A program made the translations under genes and the position numbers. A model generated the notes under the pieces. The model saw only the letters and a program-made list of their open reading frames with translations. It had not been told where the DNA came from and ran no database searches. Shown piece by piece: positions 1 through 8,376 of a stretch of 64,000 bases of DNA (the stretch's first letter is position 1; each line of letters starts with the position of its first letter). The stretch comes from Streptomyces sp. C10-9-1 (lineage in GTDB: Bacteria > Actinomycetota > Actinomycetes > Streptomycetales > Streptomycetaceae): the NCBI RefSeq assembly GCF_024497955.1, contig NZ_JANHKP010000008.1, positions 62,001-126,000 on the forward strand. Direction: 5' to 3'.

Positions 1-1622
1 GGTCCGCCGAGACGCTGGGCTGCTTCCAGATCGAGTCGCCGGGCCAGCGGGACCTGGTGGGGCGGCTCCAGCCGGAGGACTTCCACGACCTGGTCGTGGA
101 CATCTCGCTGTTCCGGCCCGGTCCGGTCGCCGCCGACATGGTGCGCCCGTTCATCGAGGCGCGGCACGGCCGGGCGCCCGCCCGCTACCCCCATCCCGAC
201 CTGGAGGACGCGCTGCGGGAGACCCATGGCGTGGTCGTCTTCCACGAGCAGGTCATCGAGATCGTGCACACCATGACCGGCTGCGGCCGGGACGAGGCCG
301 ACCGGGTGCGCCGGGGGCTGTCCGACCCCGGCTCGCAAGACCGGATCCGGGTCTGGTTCGCCGAGCGGGCCGCGGCGCGCGGCTACGGCCCGGAGACGGT
401 CGCCCGCACCTGGGAGATCGTCGCGGCCTTCGGCTCCTACGGCTTCTGCAAGGCCCATGCGGTCGCCTTCGCCGTTCCCACCTACCAGTCCGCCTGGCTC
501 AAGGCCCACCACCCGGCCGCCTTCTACGCGGGGCTGCTCACCCACGACCCGGGCATGTACCCCAAGCGGCTGCTGCTCGCCGACGCACGGCGGCGGGGGG
601 TGCCCGTGCTCCCGCTGGACGTCAACCGGTCGGCGGCCGCCCATCGAATCGAACTGGTGTCTGATGGTGAGGGGGGAGAGGCGGAAGGCCCGGGCCGCTG
701 GGGGCTGCGGCTGGCCCTGGCGGACGTCCACGGCATCACGGAGGCCGAGGCGGCGCGCATCGAGGCGGGCCGCCCGTACGCCTCGCTGCTCGACTTCTGG
801 CAGCGGGCCCGCCCCGCCCGCCCGGTCGCCGAACGGCTCGCCCAGGTCGGCGCGCTCGACGCCTTCGGTGCCAACCGCCGGGACCTGCTGCTCCACCTCG
901 CCGAACTCCACCGCGGCCGCCGCGGCCCCGCCGCCCACGACGGGCAGCTCCCCCTCGCCCAGGGGCGCGCCACCGCGCCCGTGGGCCTGCCGGACCTGGG
1001 GGACGCCGAACGCCTCAGCGCCGAACTCGGCGTGCTCGGCATGGACGCCTCCCGCCATCTGATGACCGACCACCAGGACTTCCTCGCCGAGCTGGGCGTC
1101 CTCTCGGCACGGCGGCTGCGCGGCGCCCGGCACGGGCAGAGCGTGCTGGTCGCCGGCGCCAAGGCGGCCACCCAGACACCGCCGATCCGGTCCGGCAGAA
1201 GGGTGGTGTTCACCACCCTCGACGACGGCACCGGCCTGGTCGACCTGGCCTTCTTCGACGACAGCCACGAGGCATGCGCCCACACCGTCTTCCACTCCTG
1301 GCTGCTGCTGGTGCGCGGGGTGGTGCAGCGGCGCGGGCCGCGCAGCCTCAGCGTGGTCGGGGCCGCCGCCTGGAACCTGGCCGAACTGGTGGAGCTGCGC
1401 CGTACCGGCGGGCTCGACGCGGTCGCGGCGCGCCTCGCCGCCCCGGGTCCGGACGAGGCCGCCGGGGAGGCCGGGGGCGGTGGGGAGGAGGCCGGCGCCG
1501 GGCGGCGGATCGAGCTGCCGACCGGCTACCGGATGAACCCCTGGGCGGACCTCCGCCCGGCCGGGTCGCCCGCCGCCACCGGACGGAAGCTGTGGCACCA
1601 GAGCCCCGGGAGCGCCGGATGA
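1..1622 (+). CDS. dnaE2: Error-prone DNA polymerase III alpha subunit DnaE2, C-terminal part
   Basis: The reading frame is already open at base 3 and ends in a TGA at 1620-1622, so only the last ~540 residues of a C-family replicative polymerase are present. The visible part holds the end of the polymerase palm and fingers (motifs such as LGCFQIES and GSYGFCKAHAVAFA), a helix-hairpin-helix-like region, and a C-terminal OB fold around VVFTTLDDGTGLVDL. DnaE2 carries out damage-tolerant mutagenic DNA synthesis. It is assigned as DnaE2 rather than DnaE1 because it is directly coupled by an ATGA overlap to an ImuB-like Y-family gene, the usual mutasome arrangement. The N-terminal PHP domain lies outside the window. 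Any upstream LexA site would also be outside. Confidence 0.93.
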   Translation, partial: SAETLGCFQIESPGQRDLVGRLQPEDFHDLVVDISLFRPGPVAADMVRPFIEARHGRAPARYPHPDLEDALRETHGVVVFHEQVIEIVHTMTGCGRDEADRVRRGLSDPGSQDRIRVWFAERAAARGYGPETVARTWEIVAAFGSYGFCKAHAVAFAVPTYQSAWLKAHHPAAFYAGLLTHDPGMYPKRLLLADARRRGVPVLPLDVNRSAAAHRIELVSDGEGGEAEGPGRWGLRLALADVHGITEAEAARIEAGRPYASLLDFWQRARPARPVAERLAQVGALDAFGANRRDLLLHLAELHRGRRGPAAHDGQLPLAQGRATAPVGLPDLGDAERLSAELGVLGMDASRHLMTDHQDFLAELGVLSARRLRGARHGQSVLVAGAKAATQTPPIRSGRRVVFTTLDDGTGLVDLAFFDDSHEACAHTVFHSWLLLVRGVVQRRGPRSLSVVGAAAWNLAELVELRRTGGLDAVAARLAAPGPDEAAGEAGGGGEEAGAGRRIELPTGYRMNPWADLRPAGSPAATGRKLWHQSPGSAG

Positions 1623-2581
1623 TCCTGTACGCACGCTTCCTGCCGCCGGTGCGCGAGGCGGCGCTGCCCGCACTGCTCGCCGTCGCCGAGGACATCAGCC
1701 CCGTCGTCCAGGCGCTTCCGCCCGACGCGGTCCTGGTCGACGCCGCGGGCGCGGAGCGGTACTTCGGCCGCGGCCCCGCCGGTCTGGCGGCCCTGCTGCG
1801 GGTCCGCCTGCTCGCCCACTGCGGCGTCGACTGCGTGATCGGGGCCGGCCCCGGCCCGATGCTCGCCAGGATGGCCGCCCGCGAGGCGGCTCCCGGCGCG
1901 GTGCGGGTGGTCGCCGAGGAGGAGGCGGCCGCCTTCCTGGCGGACAAGCCGGTCGCGGCCCTCCCCGGGGTGGGGGCGGCGACCGCCCGCACCCTGTGCG
2001 GCTACGGCCTGGACACCGCGGGCAAGGTCGCCGCCGCGCCGCTCGGCGTGGTCCAGCGCCTGCTGGGCGGCCGGGCGGGCCGCGAGGTGTGGGAGCGGGC
2101 GCGCGGTGCCGACCGGAGCAGGGTCGTCCCCGGCGCCCTCGCCCGGTCGATGACCGGCGAGCGGCACTTCCCCCGCGACGAACTGGACCGGGCGGAGCAG
2201 CGCCGGGCGCTGCTCTCCCTGGCGGAGGAACTGGGGGCCCGGATGCGGGGCGAACGGCAGGTGTGCCGCTCGCTGACCCTCTCCGTGCGCTGTGCCGACC
2301 GGTCGGTGACCACCCGCAGCCGCACGCTGCGGGAGCCGACCGCGTACTCCGGGGCGCTCACCGCCACCGCGTACGCGCTGCACGGGGCGCTCGGGCTGCA
2401 GCGGGCGAGGGTGCGCGGGCTGGCGCTGCGGGCCGAGGGCCTGGTGGCCGCGGAACGGGCCTCGCGCCAGCTGACCTTCGACCCGGCCGACGAGCGGGCG
2501 CGCCTCCTGGAGGCGGCGGCCGACCGGGTCCGGGCGCGGTTCGGTCCGGGCGCGGTGGTCCGGGGCGCGACGGCCGCCTGA
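1619..2581 (+). CDS. Y-family (DinB/ImuB-like) polymerase protein lacking catalytic acids
   Basis: This is a 320-residue protein whose ATG overlaps the dnaE2 stop (ATGA), so the two are translationally coupled. The middle shows the Y-family palm and helix-hairpin-helix (VAALPGVGAATARTLCGYG) and a little-finger-like C-terminus. It starts at MILYARF, and the usual N-terminal metal-binding DxD segment is missing. The SIDE motif region reads PPDAVLVD, keeping one Asp but with Ala in place of the catalytic Glu. This fits a structural ImuB-like partner of DnaE2 better than an active Pol IV. A longer frame reaches back to 1274 inside dnaE2, but there it shows only shadow composition. Function as a mutasome adaptor is inferred from family and context. 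Confidence 0.85.
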   Translation: MILYARFLPPVREAALPALLAVAEDISPVVQALPPDAVLVDAAGAERYFGRGPAGLAALLRVRLLAHCGVDCVIGAGPGPMLARMAAREAAPGAVRVVAEEEAAAFLADKPVAALPGVGAATARTLCGYGLDTAGKVAAAPLGVVQRLLGGRAGREVWERARGADRSRVVPGALARSMTGERHFPRDELDRAEQRRALLSLAEELGARMRGERQVCRSLTLSVRCADRSVTTRSRTLREPTAYSGALTATAYALHGALGLQRARVRGLALRAEGLVAAERASRQLTFDPADERARLLEAAADRVRARFGPGAVVRGATAA

Positions 2582-2786
2582 CGGACCGGCAGGGCGGGCG
2601 GGGCGGCGGTCCGCCGGGGCGCCGAGCGCTCCACTCCGTAGCGTAAGTCCCAAAGAATCGTCAAGTTTTACCGACGCGTAACTTCCCACCGCTGGTTACC
2701 GGTTCGTAGATTTGTCGTGAGCGCGACATAGCTCGCCCTGCGTTCCGTCATCCCCCACTCCCCTTGAGCCGCAAGGAGACTGACCG

Positions 2787-3653
2787 ATGCCGCCCTGGAA
2801 CCGTGTGCTCAGACCGCTGTCGGCCCTCGTCCTCGCCATCGTGCTGGCCCTCACCTCCGCCGCCACCGCCACGGCGCAGACGGCCTCCGCCCCGAGCAGG
2901 GGCTGGAACGACTTCTCCTGCCAGCCCTCCAGCGCCCACCCCCGCCCCGTCGTCCTCGTCCACGGAACGCTCGGGAACAAGATCGACAACTGGCTCGTCC
3001 TCGCCCCCTACCTGGTCAAGCGCGGCTACTGCGTCTTCTCCCTCGACTACGGCCAACTGCCCGGCGTCCCCTTCTTCCACGGGCTCGGCCCCATCGAGGA
3101 GTCGGCCGCACAGCTGGACGCCTTCGTGGAGAGGGTGCGCACCTCCACCGGAGCCGCCAAGGTCGACATCGTCGGGCACTCCCAGGGCGGCATGATGCCC
3201 CGCTACTACCTCAAGTACCTCGGCGGAGCGTCCGAGGTGAACGCCCTGGTCGGACTCGCGCCCAGCAACCACGGCACCACCCTGCTCGGGCTCACCAGGC
3301 TCCTGCCCTACTTCCCCGGCGCCTCCGACCTGCTCGACAAGCACACGCCCGCCCTCGCCGCCCAGGTCGCCGGGTCGGACTTCCTCACCCGGCTCAACGA
3401 GGGCGGGGACACCGTGCCGGGCGTGCGGTACACCGTCATCGCCACCCGCTACGACCAGGTCGTCACCCCCTACCGGACCCAGTTCCTGAGCGGCCCGAAC
3501 GTCCGCAACGTCCTGCTCCAGGACCTGTGCCCGCTCGACTTCTCGGAGCACGTGGCGATCGGCGTCCTCGACCTCGTCGCGGCCCACGAGGTCGCCAACG
3601 CCCTCGACCCGGCCAACGCCCGGCGGACCACCTGCGCCTCGGTCTTCGGCTGA
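2787..3653 (+). CDS. Secreted triacylglycerol lipase (alpha/beta hydrolase)
   Basis: A 288-residue protein beginning with a Sec signal peptide (MPPWNRVLRP then a hydrophobic core, likely cleavage near residue 31 after ATA). The mature part shows the oxyanion motif VVLVHGT near residue 58 and the nucleophile elbow GHSQGG with Ser132. An Asp (TRYDQVVTPY) and His (FSEHVAIG) follow in triad order. The family hydrolyses acyl esters such as triglycerides outside the cell. An AAGGAG ribosome site lies at about 2771-2776, before the ATG at 2787. It is monocistronic, with its own leader after the polymerase operon. Confidence 0.9.
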   Translation: MPPWNRVLRPLSALVLAIVLALTSAATATAQTASAPSRGWNDFSCQPSSAHPRPVVLVHGTLGNKIDNWLVLAPYLVKRGYCVFSLDYGQLPGVPFFHGLGPIEESAAQLDAFVERVRTSTGAAKVDIVGHSQGGMMPRYYLKYLGGASEVNALVGLAPSNHGTTLLGLTRLLPYFPGASDLLDKHTPALAAQVAGSDFLTRLNEGGDTVPGVRYTVIATRYDQVVTPYRTQFLSGPNVRNVLLQDLCPLDFSEHVAIGVLDLVAAHEVANALDPANARRTTCASVFG

Positions 3654-3782
3654 GCGGAGGGCCTCGCACGGGGCCGCTCCGGTCCCTCCCGGTGCACGGG
3701 GGCGGACCGGAGCGGCCGCACAGGAGCGGGCCGCCGCGCGCAGCAGAGGCGCACGGCGGCCCGTTCCCGCCCGTGCCGCAGG

Positions 3783-4841
3783 TCAGCCGCCGTGCCGCGC
3801 CCCCGCGCGGGAGGGCCGGCGGCGGCCCAGGAGGAAGAGGGTCCCGGCGCCCGCGGCGAGCACCGCCGCGCCGCCGCCGGCCAGGTACGCGGCCCCGGTC
3901 CCGCCGCCCGTCTCCGCGAGGTGCTCCTCGCCGCCCGCCTGCGCCACCGGGGCCGGCCCGCCCCCGCCCAGGACCTCGGGGGCGCCGCCGCCGTCAGCGT
4001 CCCCGGACTGCCCGTGGCCGCCTTCGCCGTGCCCGGCCTCCGGCCCGTCCGCCTTGGTCTCCGCCTCCGCGGCCGCCGGGCCCGGCTCCGGGCTGTGCCC
4101 GTCCCCGCCGTGGCCGCCGTGGTCCACCGTCGACTGCTCCGCGCCCTTCTCGATCTCCTGCTCGGAGGGGGCCGAGGCGGTGGGGGCCGCCGGGCTGCCG
4201 CCGTCGTCCTTGCCGAACACCACGTCGGAGCAGGTGTAGAAGGCCTCGGGGGAGTCGGAGCGCTGCCAGACCGAGTAGACCAGGTGGCGGCCGGACCTGG
4301 CGGGGACGTCGCCGGTGAAGGTGTACGCACCGTTCTCCAGCTTCGGGTCGGTCGCCGTGGCGAACGGCTCGGCCTCCAGGTCCGCCCAGCTCAGCGGCTT
4401 CGACGGGTCGTAGCCGTCCTTGGTGATGTACAGCGCGAAGCTGCCCTTGTGCGGGGCGGTCGCCTTGTACCGGAAGGTGTGGCTGCCCGAGGCGAGCGGG
4501 GAGGAGGGCCAGTCGGCGCGCGGCAGGTCCAGTCCCTTGTACTTGTCACGGCCGGCACTGCACAGCTTGCCGTCCGGGATCAGCTGCCGGTGGTTGCCCG
4601 CGGCGTTGGCGATGTTGACCTCGTTCCAGTCGTAGAGCGGCTGGGTGCCCCCGGCCGCGACCATCGCCTTGCACGCGGCCGACCGCGGGTTCTCCGGGCC
4701 CTCGGCGAAGCACGCGGACACGCGGCTGACCGGGTCCGTCATCGAGCCGTGGGCGGACGCCGGCGCCGTGCCCAGGGAGAGCAGCGCCAGGGGCGCGAGG
4801 CCGAGGGAGGCGACGGCGGCGGCCGTGCGGCGAGCGGTCAT
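3783..4841 (-). CDS. AA10 lytic polysaccharide monooxygenase with sortase anchor
   Basis: A 352-residue protein. The signal peptide ends ...PASA so that His31 becomes the mature N-terminus; His31 and His131 (TAPHKG) form the copper histidine brace. The catalytic AA10 domain covers about residues 31-212 and would oxidatively cleave chitin or cellulose. It is followed by a Pro/Ala/Gly/His/Glu-rich spacer (about 215-305), an LAETG sortase motif at 308-312, a hydrophobic helix and an Arg-rich tail. The enzyme should therefore be anchored to the cell wall rather than released. No carbohydrate-binding module is visible. The ATG is preceded by GGAGAACCCCCC, and the gene is divergent from the redoxin gene. 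Confidence 0.93.
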   Translation of the reverse strand: MTARRTAAAVASLGLAPLALLSLGTAPASAHGSMTDPVSRVSACFAEGPENPRSAACKAMVAAGGTQPLYDWNEVNIANAAGNHRQLIPDGKLCSAGRDKYKGLDLPRADWPSSPLASGSHTFRYKATAPHKGSFALYITKDGYDPSKPLSWADLEAEPFATATDPKLENGAYTFTGDVPARSGRHLVYSVWQRSDSPEAFYTCSDVVFGKDDGGSPAAPTASAPSEQEIEKGAEQSTVDHGGHGGDGHSPEPGPAAAEAETKADGPEAGHGEGGHGQSGDADGGGAPEVLGGGGPAPVAQAGGEEHLAETGGGTGAAYLAGGGAAVLAAGAGTLFLLGRRRPSRAGARHGG

Positions 4842-5220
4842 GAGGGGGGTTCTCCTTCGAACGGGTGCAGGGTGCCCGGACGGTGCGGGCGGGCACGGCG
4901 CGCTCCGGGGGAGCGGCGGCGACCGACGGCTCGCAACCGTGCGGGACGCTCTGCAAGCTAGCCCGCCGCGGCGCCCGAATCCCTTGCGCGGGACGGAGAA
5001 CGGCGATCCTTATGGTCGGCTTAAGCCGCGTCTAAGAGCGGGCTGAGGATCGCCCCGGAACCGTCCGCCCGCGCCCGGCACGGCACTCGCCGCGGTCTGG
5101 GCGGCCCGCCGCCGGACCGCCCGGCCGGGTGCCGGCGGAGGCGGCGCCGCCGCGCGCCGCCCCGTCCGCGACCGAGCCCGGCGGGGCGCACCCCGCGGGC
5201 CACCGCCTACCCTGGCCGTC
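4842..5220. other. Intergenic region with perfect palindrome between LPMO and redoxin genes
   Basis: No gene is supported in this 379-base divergent intergenic stretch. It contains a perfect 12-bp palindrome CGGCTTAAGCCG at 5017-5028, in the most A/T-rich part of the gap. A TACCCT box at 5208-5213 ends seven bases before the ATG of the next gene. Confidence 0.6.
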
Positions 5221-5664
5221 ATGCCACGCGTCTGGTTCCTGCCGGCCCTCTATGCGATCTGCGGCGCCGTCCTGGCCGCGGTGCTGTTCTCCCGGGGGGA
5301 CCCGGGTGCGGCCGTGGCGGTCCTGCTCGCCTTCCCGGCGCTCGCGGCCCTGAACTCGCCCCTGCCCTTCCCGCGGTCGATCGGAGCGCTGGAGGCGCAG
5401 CGCCGCAGCGCGGCCGACGGCCGTCCGGTCGTGTACTGGCGGCCGGGCTGCGTCTACTGCCTGCGGCTCCGCGTCCGGCTGGGCCGCAGGGCCCGCGGGG
5501 CGCACTGGGTCGACATCCGCAGGGACCCGGCGGGAGCCGCGGCGGTGAGGACCGCCGCCCACGGCAACGAGACCGTGCCCACCGTCGTCCTCGCCGGGCG
5601 CTCGTACGTCAACCCCGACCCCGGCTGGGTGCGCGGCCTGCTTCCTCCGCCCGGCAGGCGCTGA
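5221..5664 (+). CDS. Membrane-anchored glutaredoxin/mycoredoxin-like protein
   Basis: A 147-residue protein with two N-terminal hydrophobic segments (about residues 5-23 and 27-45) followed by a thioredoxin-fold domain. The active-site motif is CVYC (Cys77, Cys80) and the cis-proline motif is TVPTVVL. It is probably a membrane-tethered thiol-disulfide reductase facing the cytoplasm, in a mycothiol-using organism. The ATG sits seven bases after a TACCCT box with no Shine-Dalgarno sequence between, suggesting a leaderless transcript. Its physiological substrate cannot be read from the sequence. Confidence 0.8.
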   Translation: MPRVWFLPALYAICGAVLAAVLFSRGDPGAAVAVLLAFPALAALNSPLPFPRSIGALEAQRRSAADGRPVVYWRPGCVYCLRLRVRLGRRARGAHWVDIRRDPAGAAAVRTAAHGNETVPTVVLAGRSYVNPDPGWVRGLLPPPGRR

Positions 5665-5772
5665 CGGCCGCGCCGCGGCCGGGACCGACCCGCCCGGCCG
5701 CGGGTCGCGTGCGGGTCCGGGGCGCCCGGCCTACGGTGGGACCACCGTCCGCCCCCGACGCCAGGAGCGAGC

Positions 5773-6174
5773 ATGGCCGGCGAGATCACCTTCTTCGAGC
5801 TCGGGGTGGGCGACCCGGACCGGGCCCGCGCCTTCTACGGGGGCCTGTTCGGATGGCTCTTCGAGGACGGCGCGGCCCGCGAGGGGGACGCGGACCCGGG
5901 GAGCGGCTACGCGATCCGCACCGACGGAGCTCCCGGTGGAGTGCACGGAGGCGATCCCGGCGCCCGGCCGTACGTCTTCTTCCGGGTGGACGCCATGGAC
6001 GCCGCCCTCGACCGGGTCCGCGAACTCGGCGGCCGGGTGGACGAGACCGAGCTCGGCGGTGACGAGGCGTCGGTGGCCCGGTTCGGGCGCTTCCGGATCT
6101 GCGAGGACGACCAGGGCTCCCCCTTCGGCCTCCACGAGCCCCCGCAGGCACGCGAGGCCCCGCCCGCGGCCTGA
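5773..6174 (+). CDS. VOC (glyoxalase/bleomycin resistance) superfamily protein
   Basis: A 133-residue single-domain protein with the vicinal-oxygen-chelate pattern: ITFFELGVGDPDRARAFYGGLFGW at the start, and a C-terminal half ending in DDQGSPFGLHEP. Such proteins bind a metal through residues on paired beta-alpha-beta-beta-beta modules. Substrates range from glyoxal adducts to antibiotics, and nothing here fixes one. An AGGAG ribosome site precedes the ATG. It is convergent with the DUF402 gene. Confidence 0.85.
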   Translation: MAGEITFFELGVGDPDRARAFYGGLFGWLFEDGAAREGDADPGSGYAIRTDGAPGGVHGGDPGARPYVFFRVDAMDAALDRVRELGGRVDETELGGDEASVARFGRFRICEDDQGSPFGLHEPPQAREAPPAA

Positions 6175-6246
6175 GGGCCGCGCGGGCGGTCGCGGCCGTC
6201 CTGCGGGGGAGGGGCCGCACTCCTCCGCCCCGGCCCGGACACCTCG

Positions 6247-6753
6247 TCAGACCGGCCCCCGCAACATGTGCGCCAGGGCTGCCGGCCCGCCTTCGCGCAC
6301 GAGGTGTTCGAGTGCGTCGAGCGCGCGCTCCGCCTCCCGCGCGGCTCCGGGGTCCCGCTCGCGCAGTCCGCTCGCGGCGAACTCGTCCTCGTCGAGGCGG
6401 AGCACCGTCCGCCCGTCCGCCGACACCCACAGGTCGAGGTCCAGGTCCTCCACGACCACGTCGGCACCCTCCCGCACCGCGGGCCGCGCGATGTCGCAGT
6501 ACCAGCCCTTGAGCTCTCCCGTGCCCGCGCGCACCTCCTTCACGGCGTACCAGCGGTCGCGCCGGTAGTGCTCGGTGAACACGTCGCCCGGCTCGAAGCG
6601 CACGAAGCCGAAGTCCCGTACGCCCGGGGCCGCCCAGGCGGCGCGCACCGCCAGGTGCGTCCCGTCGTCGAACAGCTCGGCGGCCGGGTAGCGGATCTTG
6701 GTCCTGCCCCTCTTGACGAGACGGACGTGCAGTGCGGTGAAGCCGTCGGGCAC
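6247..6753 (-). CDS. DUF402 domain protein (FomD-like phosphohydrolase family)
   Basis: A 168-residue protein from the chosen GTG at 6753, which has a GGGAGAGG ribosome site six bases upstream. A frame extends back to 6936 but would overlap the divergent GntR start and adds only low-complexity residues. The body shows the DUF402 core with a Trp/Tyr-rich region (YRRDRWYAVKEV, ELKGWYCDIARP) and the acidic metal-site segment VVVEDLDLDLWV, with DEDEF after it. Related proteins hydrolyse nucleotide or phosphonate pyrophosphate linkages, but the substrate here is unknown. It is transcribed divergently from the GntR gene. Confidence 0.8.
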   Translation of the reverse strand: MPDGFTALHVRLVKRGRTKIRYPAAELFDDGTHLAVRAAWAAPGVRDFGFVRFEPGDVFTEHYRRDRWYAVKEVRAGTGELKGWYCDIARPAVREGADVVVEDLDLDLWVSADGRTVLRLDEDEFAASGLRERDPGAAREAERALDALEHLVREGGPAALAHMLRGPV

Positions 6754-6916
6754 GGTGTACCTCTCCCGGGTGGTGGCGGGGTCCAAGCCGGCCGGCGGCG
6801 GGGCTCCGGCCCCGGAGCGAGCGGGCGTCAACCGCCGCGGCCCGCGCGACGACCATAGGGGCGAACCTGCGGGCCGCGCCTCCCGATATGCCGGGCGGTG
6901 GGGAAGAATCCGCCCC

Positions 6917-7306
6917 GTGACCTTCACCATCGCCATCGACCCGCACAGCGCCGACGCGCCCTACGAACAGGTCCGCGCGCAGATCTCCGAGCAGGCGCGC
7001 TCCGGGGAGCTGCCCGTGGGCTACCGCCTTCCGACGGTCCGGGCCCTCGCCGGGGAACTGGGCCTCGCCGCCAACACGGTCGCCAAGGCCTACCGTGCGC
7101 TGGAGGGTGACGGAGTGGTGGAGACCCGGGGCCGCCACGGCACGGTCGTGGCGGCCGCGGGTGATGCGGCGGCGCGTCAGGCGGCGTCCGCCGCAGCGGA
7201 TTTCGCCACCCGGGCGCACCGGCTGGGGCTCACGCGCGAGGAGGCCGGAGCGGCCGCCGCCGAGGCGCTGCGCACGGTCTACGAGGGGGGCGGCGCGGCC
7301 GGCTGA
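6917..7306 (+). CDS. GntR-family regulator, YtrA subfamily
   Basis: A 129-residue protein beginning at GTG 6917 (VTFTIAIDPHS), right after CCGCCCC. The longer frame from 6698 is antisense to DUF402 and is not used. The winged helix-turn-helix covers about residues 10-78 (LPTVRALAGELGLAANTVAKAYRALEGDGVVETRG). It is followed by a short helical tail, the signature of YtrA-type GntR repressors, which lack a large ligand domain. These usually control a linked ABC transporter, but none is adjacent here. It may instead autoregulate or control the divergent DUF402 gene. Confidence 0.88.
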   Translation: MTFTIAIDPHSADAPYEQVRAQISEQARSGELPVGYRLPTVRALAGELGLAANTVAKAYRALEGDGVVETRGRHGTVVAAAGDAAARQAASAAADFATRAHRLGLTREEAGAAAAEALRTVYEGGGAAG

Positions 7307-7467
7307 GAGCCGCGCAGGGGGGAGGGGCGCGTCCGGACGGCGCACCCCGGACGGGAAGTGACTTGGCGGAAACCCGTCAGTAACACATTTGGCATGGACA
7401 CTTCCAGTCAACCAAGCCCGCTGCTACGACAGTTGCAGCAGAGATCCTGCTGTGACTGGGAGGTTCC

Positions 7468-8274
7468 ATGAAGCTGTCCCGCATTGCCGCATTCTCGTCC
7501 TCGCTCGTGCTCGGCGCCGTCCTCGCTCTCACCGGAGCCGGTACCGCGCAGGCCGACTCCGCCCAGGCCGTCGACTACGTCGCCCTGGGCGACTCCTACT
7601 CCTCCGGGCTGGGAGCCGGCAGCTACGAGAGCTCCAGCGGGAGCTGCAAGCGCAGCACCCGCGCCTACCCCCGGCTGTGGGCCAACGCCAACGCACCCTC
7701 CTCCTTCGCGTTCACCGCCTGCTCCGGGGCGCGGACGAACGATGTGACCGCCGGTCAGCTCGGGCCGCTCAACTCGGGCACCGACCTGGTCTCCCTCACC
7801 ATCGGCGGCAACGACGCGGGCTTCGCGGACGTCATGACCACCTGCGTCCTGCAGTCCGAGTCCACCTGCCTCAGCCGGATCGCCCAGGCGAAGTCCTATG
7901 TCGACACCACCCTGCCCGGACGCCTGGACTCCGTGTACGACGCCATCAGCGGCAAGGCCCCCGCCGCCCGCGTGGTGGTCCTGGGGTACCCCCGCTTCTA
8001 CAAGCTGAACGGCAGCTGCATCGCAGGGCTCAGCGAGACCGAGAGATCCGCCATCAACGGTGCGGCCGACCATCTCAACGCGGCGATCGCCAAGCGGGCG
8101 GCCGACCACGGCTTCACCTTCGCCGACGTGGTCGGCACCTTCACCGGCCACGAGATCTGCTCCGGCAGCTCCTGGCTGCACAGCCTCAACTGGTTCAACA
8201 TCGGAGAGTCCTACCACCCGACGGCCGCCGGGCAGTCCGGGGGCTACCTGCCGGCGCTCAACGCCAACGACTGA
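7468..8274 (+). CDS. Secreted SGNH/GDSL lipase (phospholipase A1-like)
   Basis: A 268-residue protein with a Sec signal peptide (cleavage near AQA at about 29). The SGNH blocks are GDS with Ser43 (YVALGDSYSSGLGAG), a Gly in block II, GGND (SLTIGGNDAGF) and His250 in ESYHPTAAG. Six or more Cys residues suggest disulfides, as in the characterised Streptomyces secreted lipases. Together with the lipase at 2787 this gives two secreted esterases in 6 kb. The leader carries an inverted repeat CAGCAG-N5-CTGCTG just before the GGGAGG ribosome site. Confidence 0.93.
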   Translation: MKLSRIAAFSSSLVLGAVLALTGAGTAQADSAQAVDYVALGDSYSSGLGAGSYESSSGSCKRSTRAYPRLWANANAPSSFAFTACSGARTNDVTAGQLGPLNSGTDLVSLTIGGNDAGFADVMTTCVLQSESTCLSRIAQAKSYVDTTLPGRLDSVYDAISGKAPAARVVVLGYPRFYKLNGSCIAGLSETERSAINGAADHLNAAIAKRAADHGFTFADVVGTFTGHEICSGSSWLHSLNWFNIGESYHPTAAGQSGGYLPALNAND

Positions 8275-8376
8275 CGGCCCCCGGGCCCGCGCGGCCGGTC
8301 CCGGCGTCTCCTGCGCCGCTCCCGGGGCCGGTCGCGCACGCGTCCGCCGCCGCTCGGCCGCCGGGTCCGGTCCCGG

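Noticed and set aside
6754-6936. N-terminal extension of the DUF402 protein
   Set aside because: It would overlap the divergent GntR start. The GTG at 6753 has a strong ribosome site and begins at the domain edge.
7437-7455. CAGCAG-N5-CTGCTG as an operator of the SGNH lipase
   Set aside because: The arms are short and overlap the leader close to the ribosome site. It may be only a weak mRNA hairpin, so no separate claim is made.
8244-8376. Arg-rich C-terminal tail of the kinase-like protein in the straight frame
   Set aside because: It overlaps the convergent lipase and is unlike the transmembrane ending encoded one frame over.
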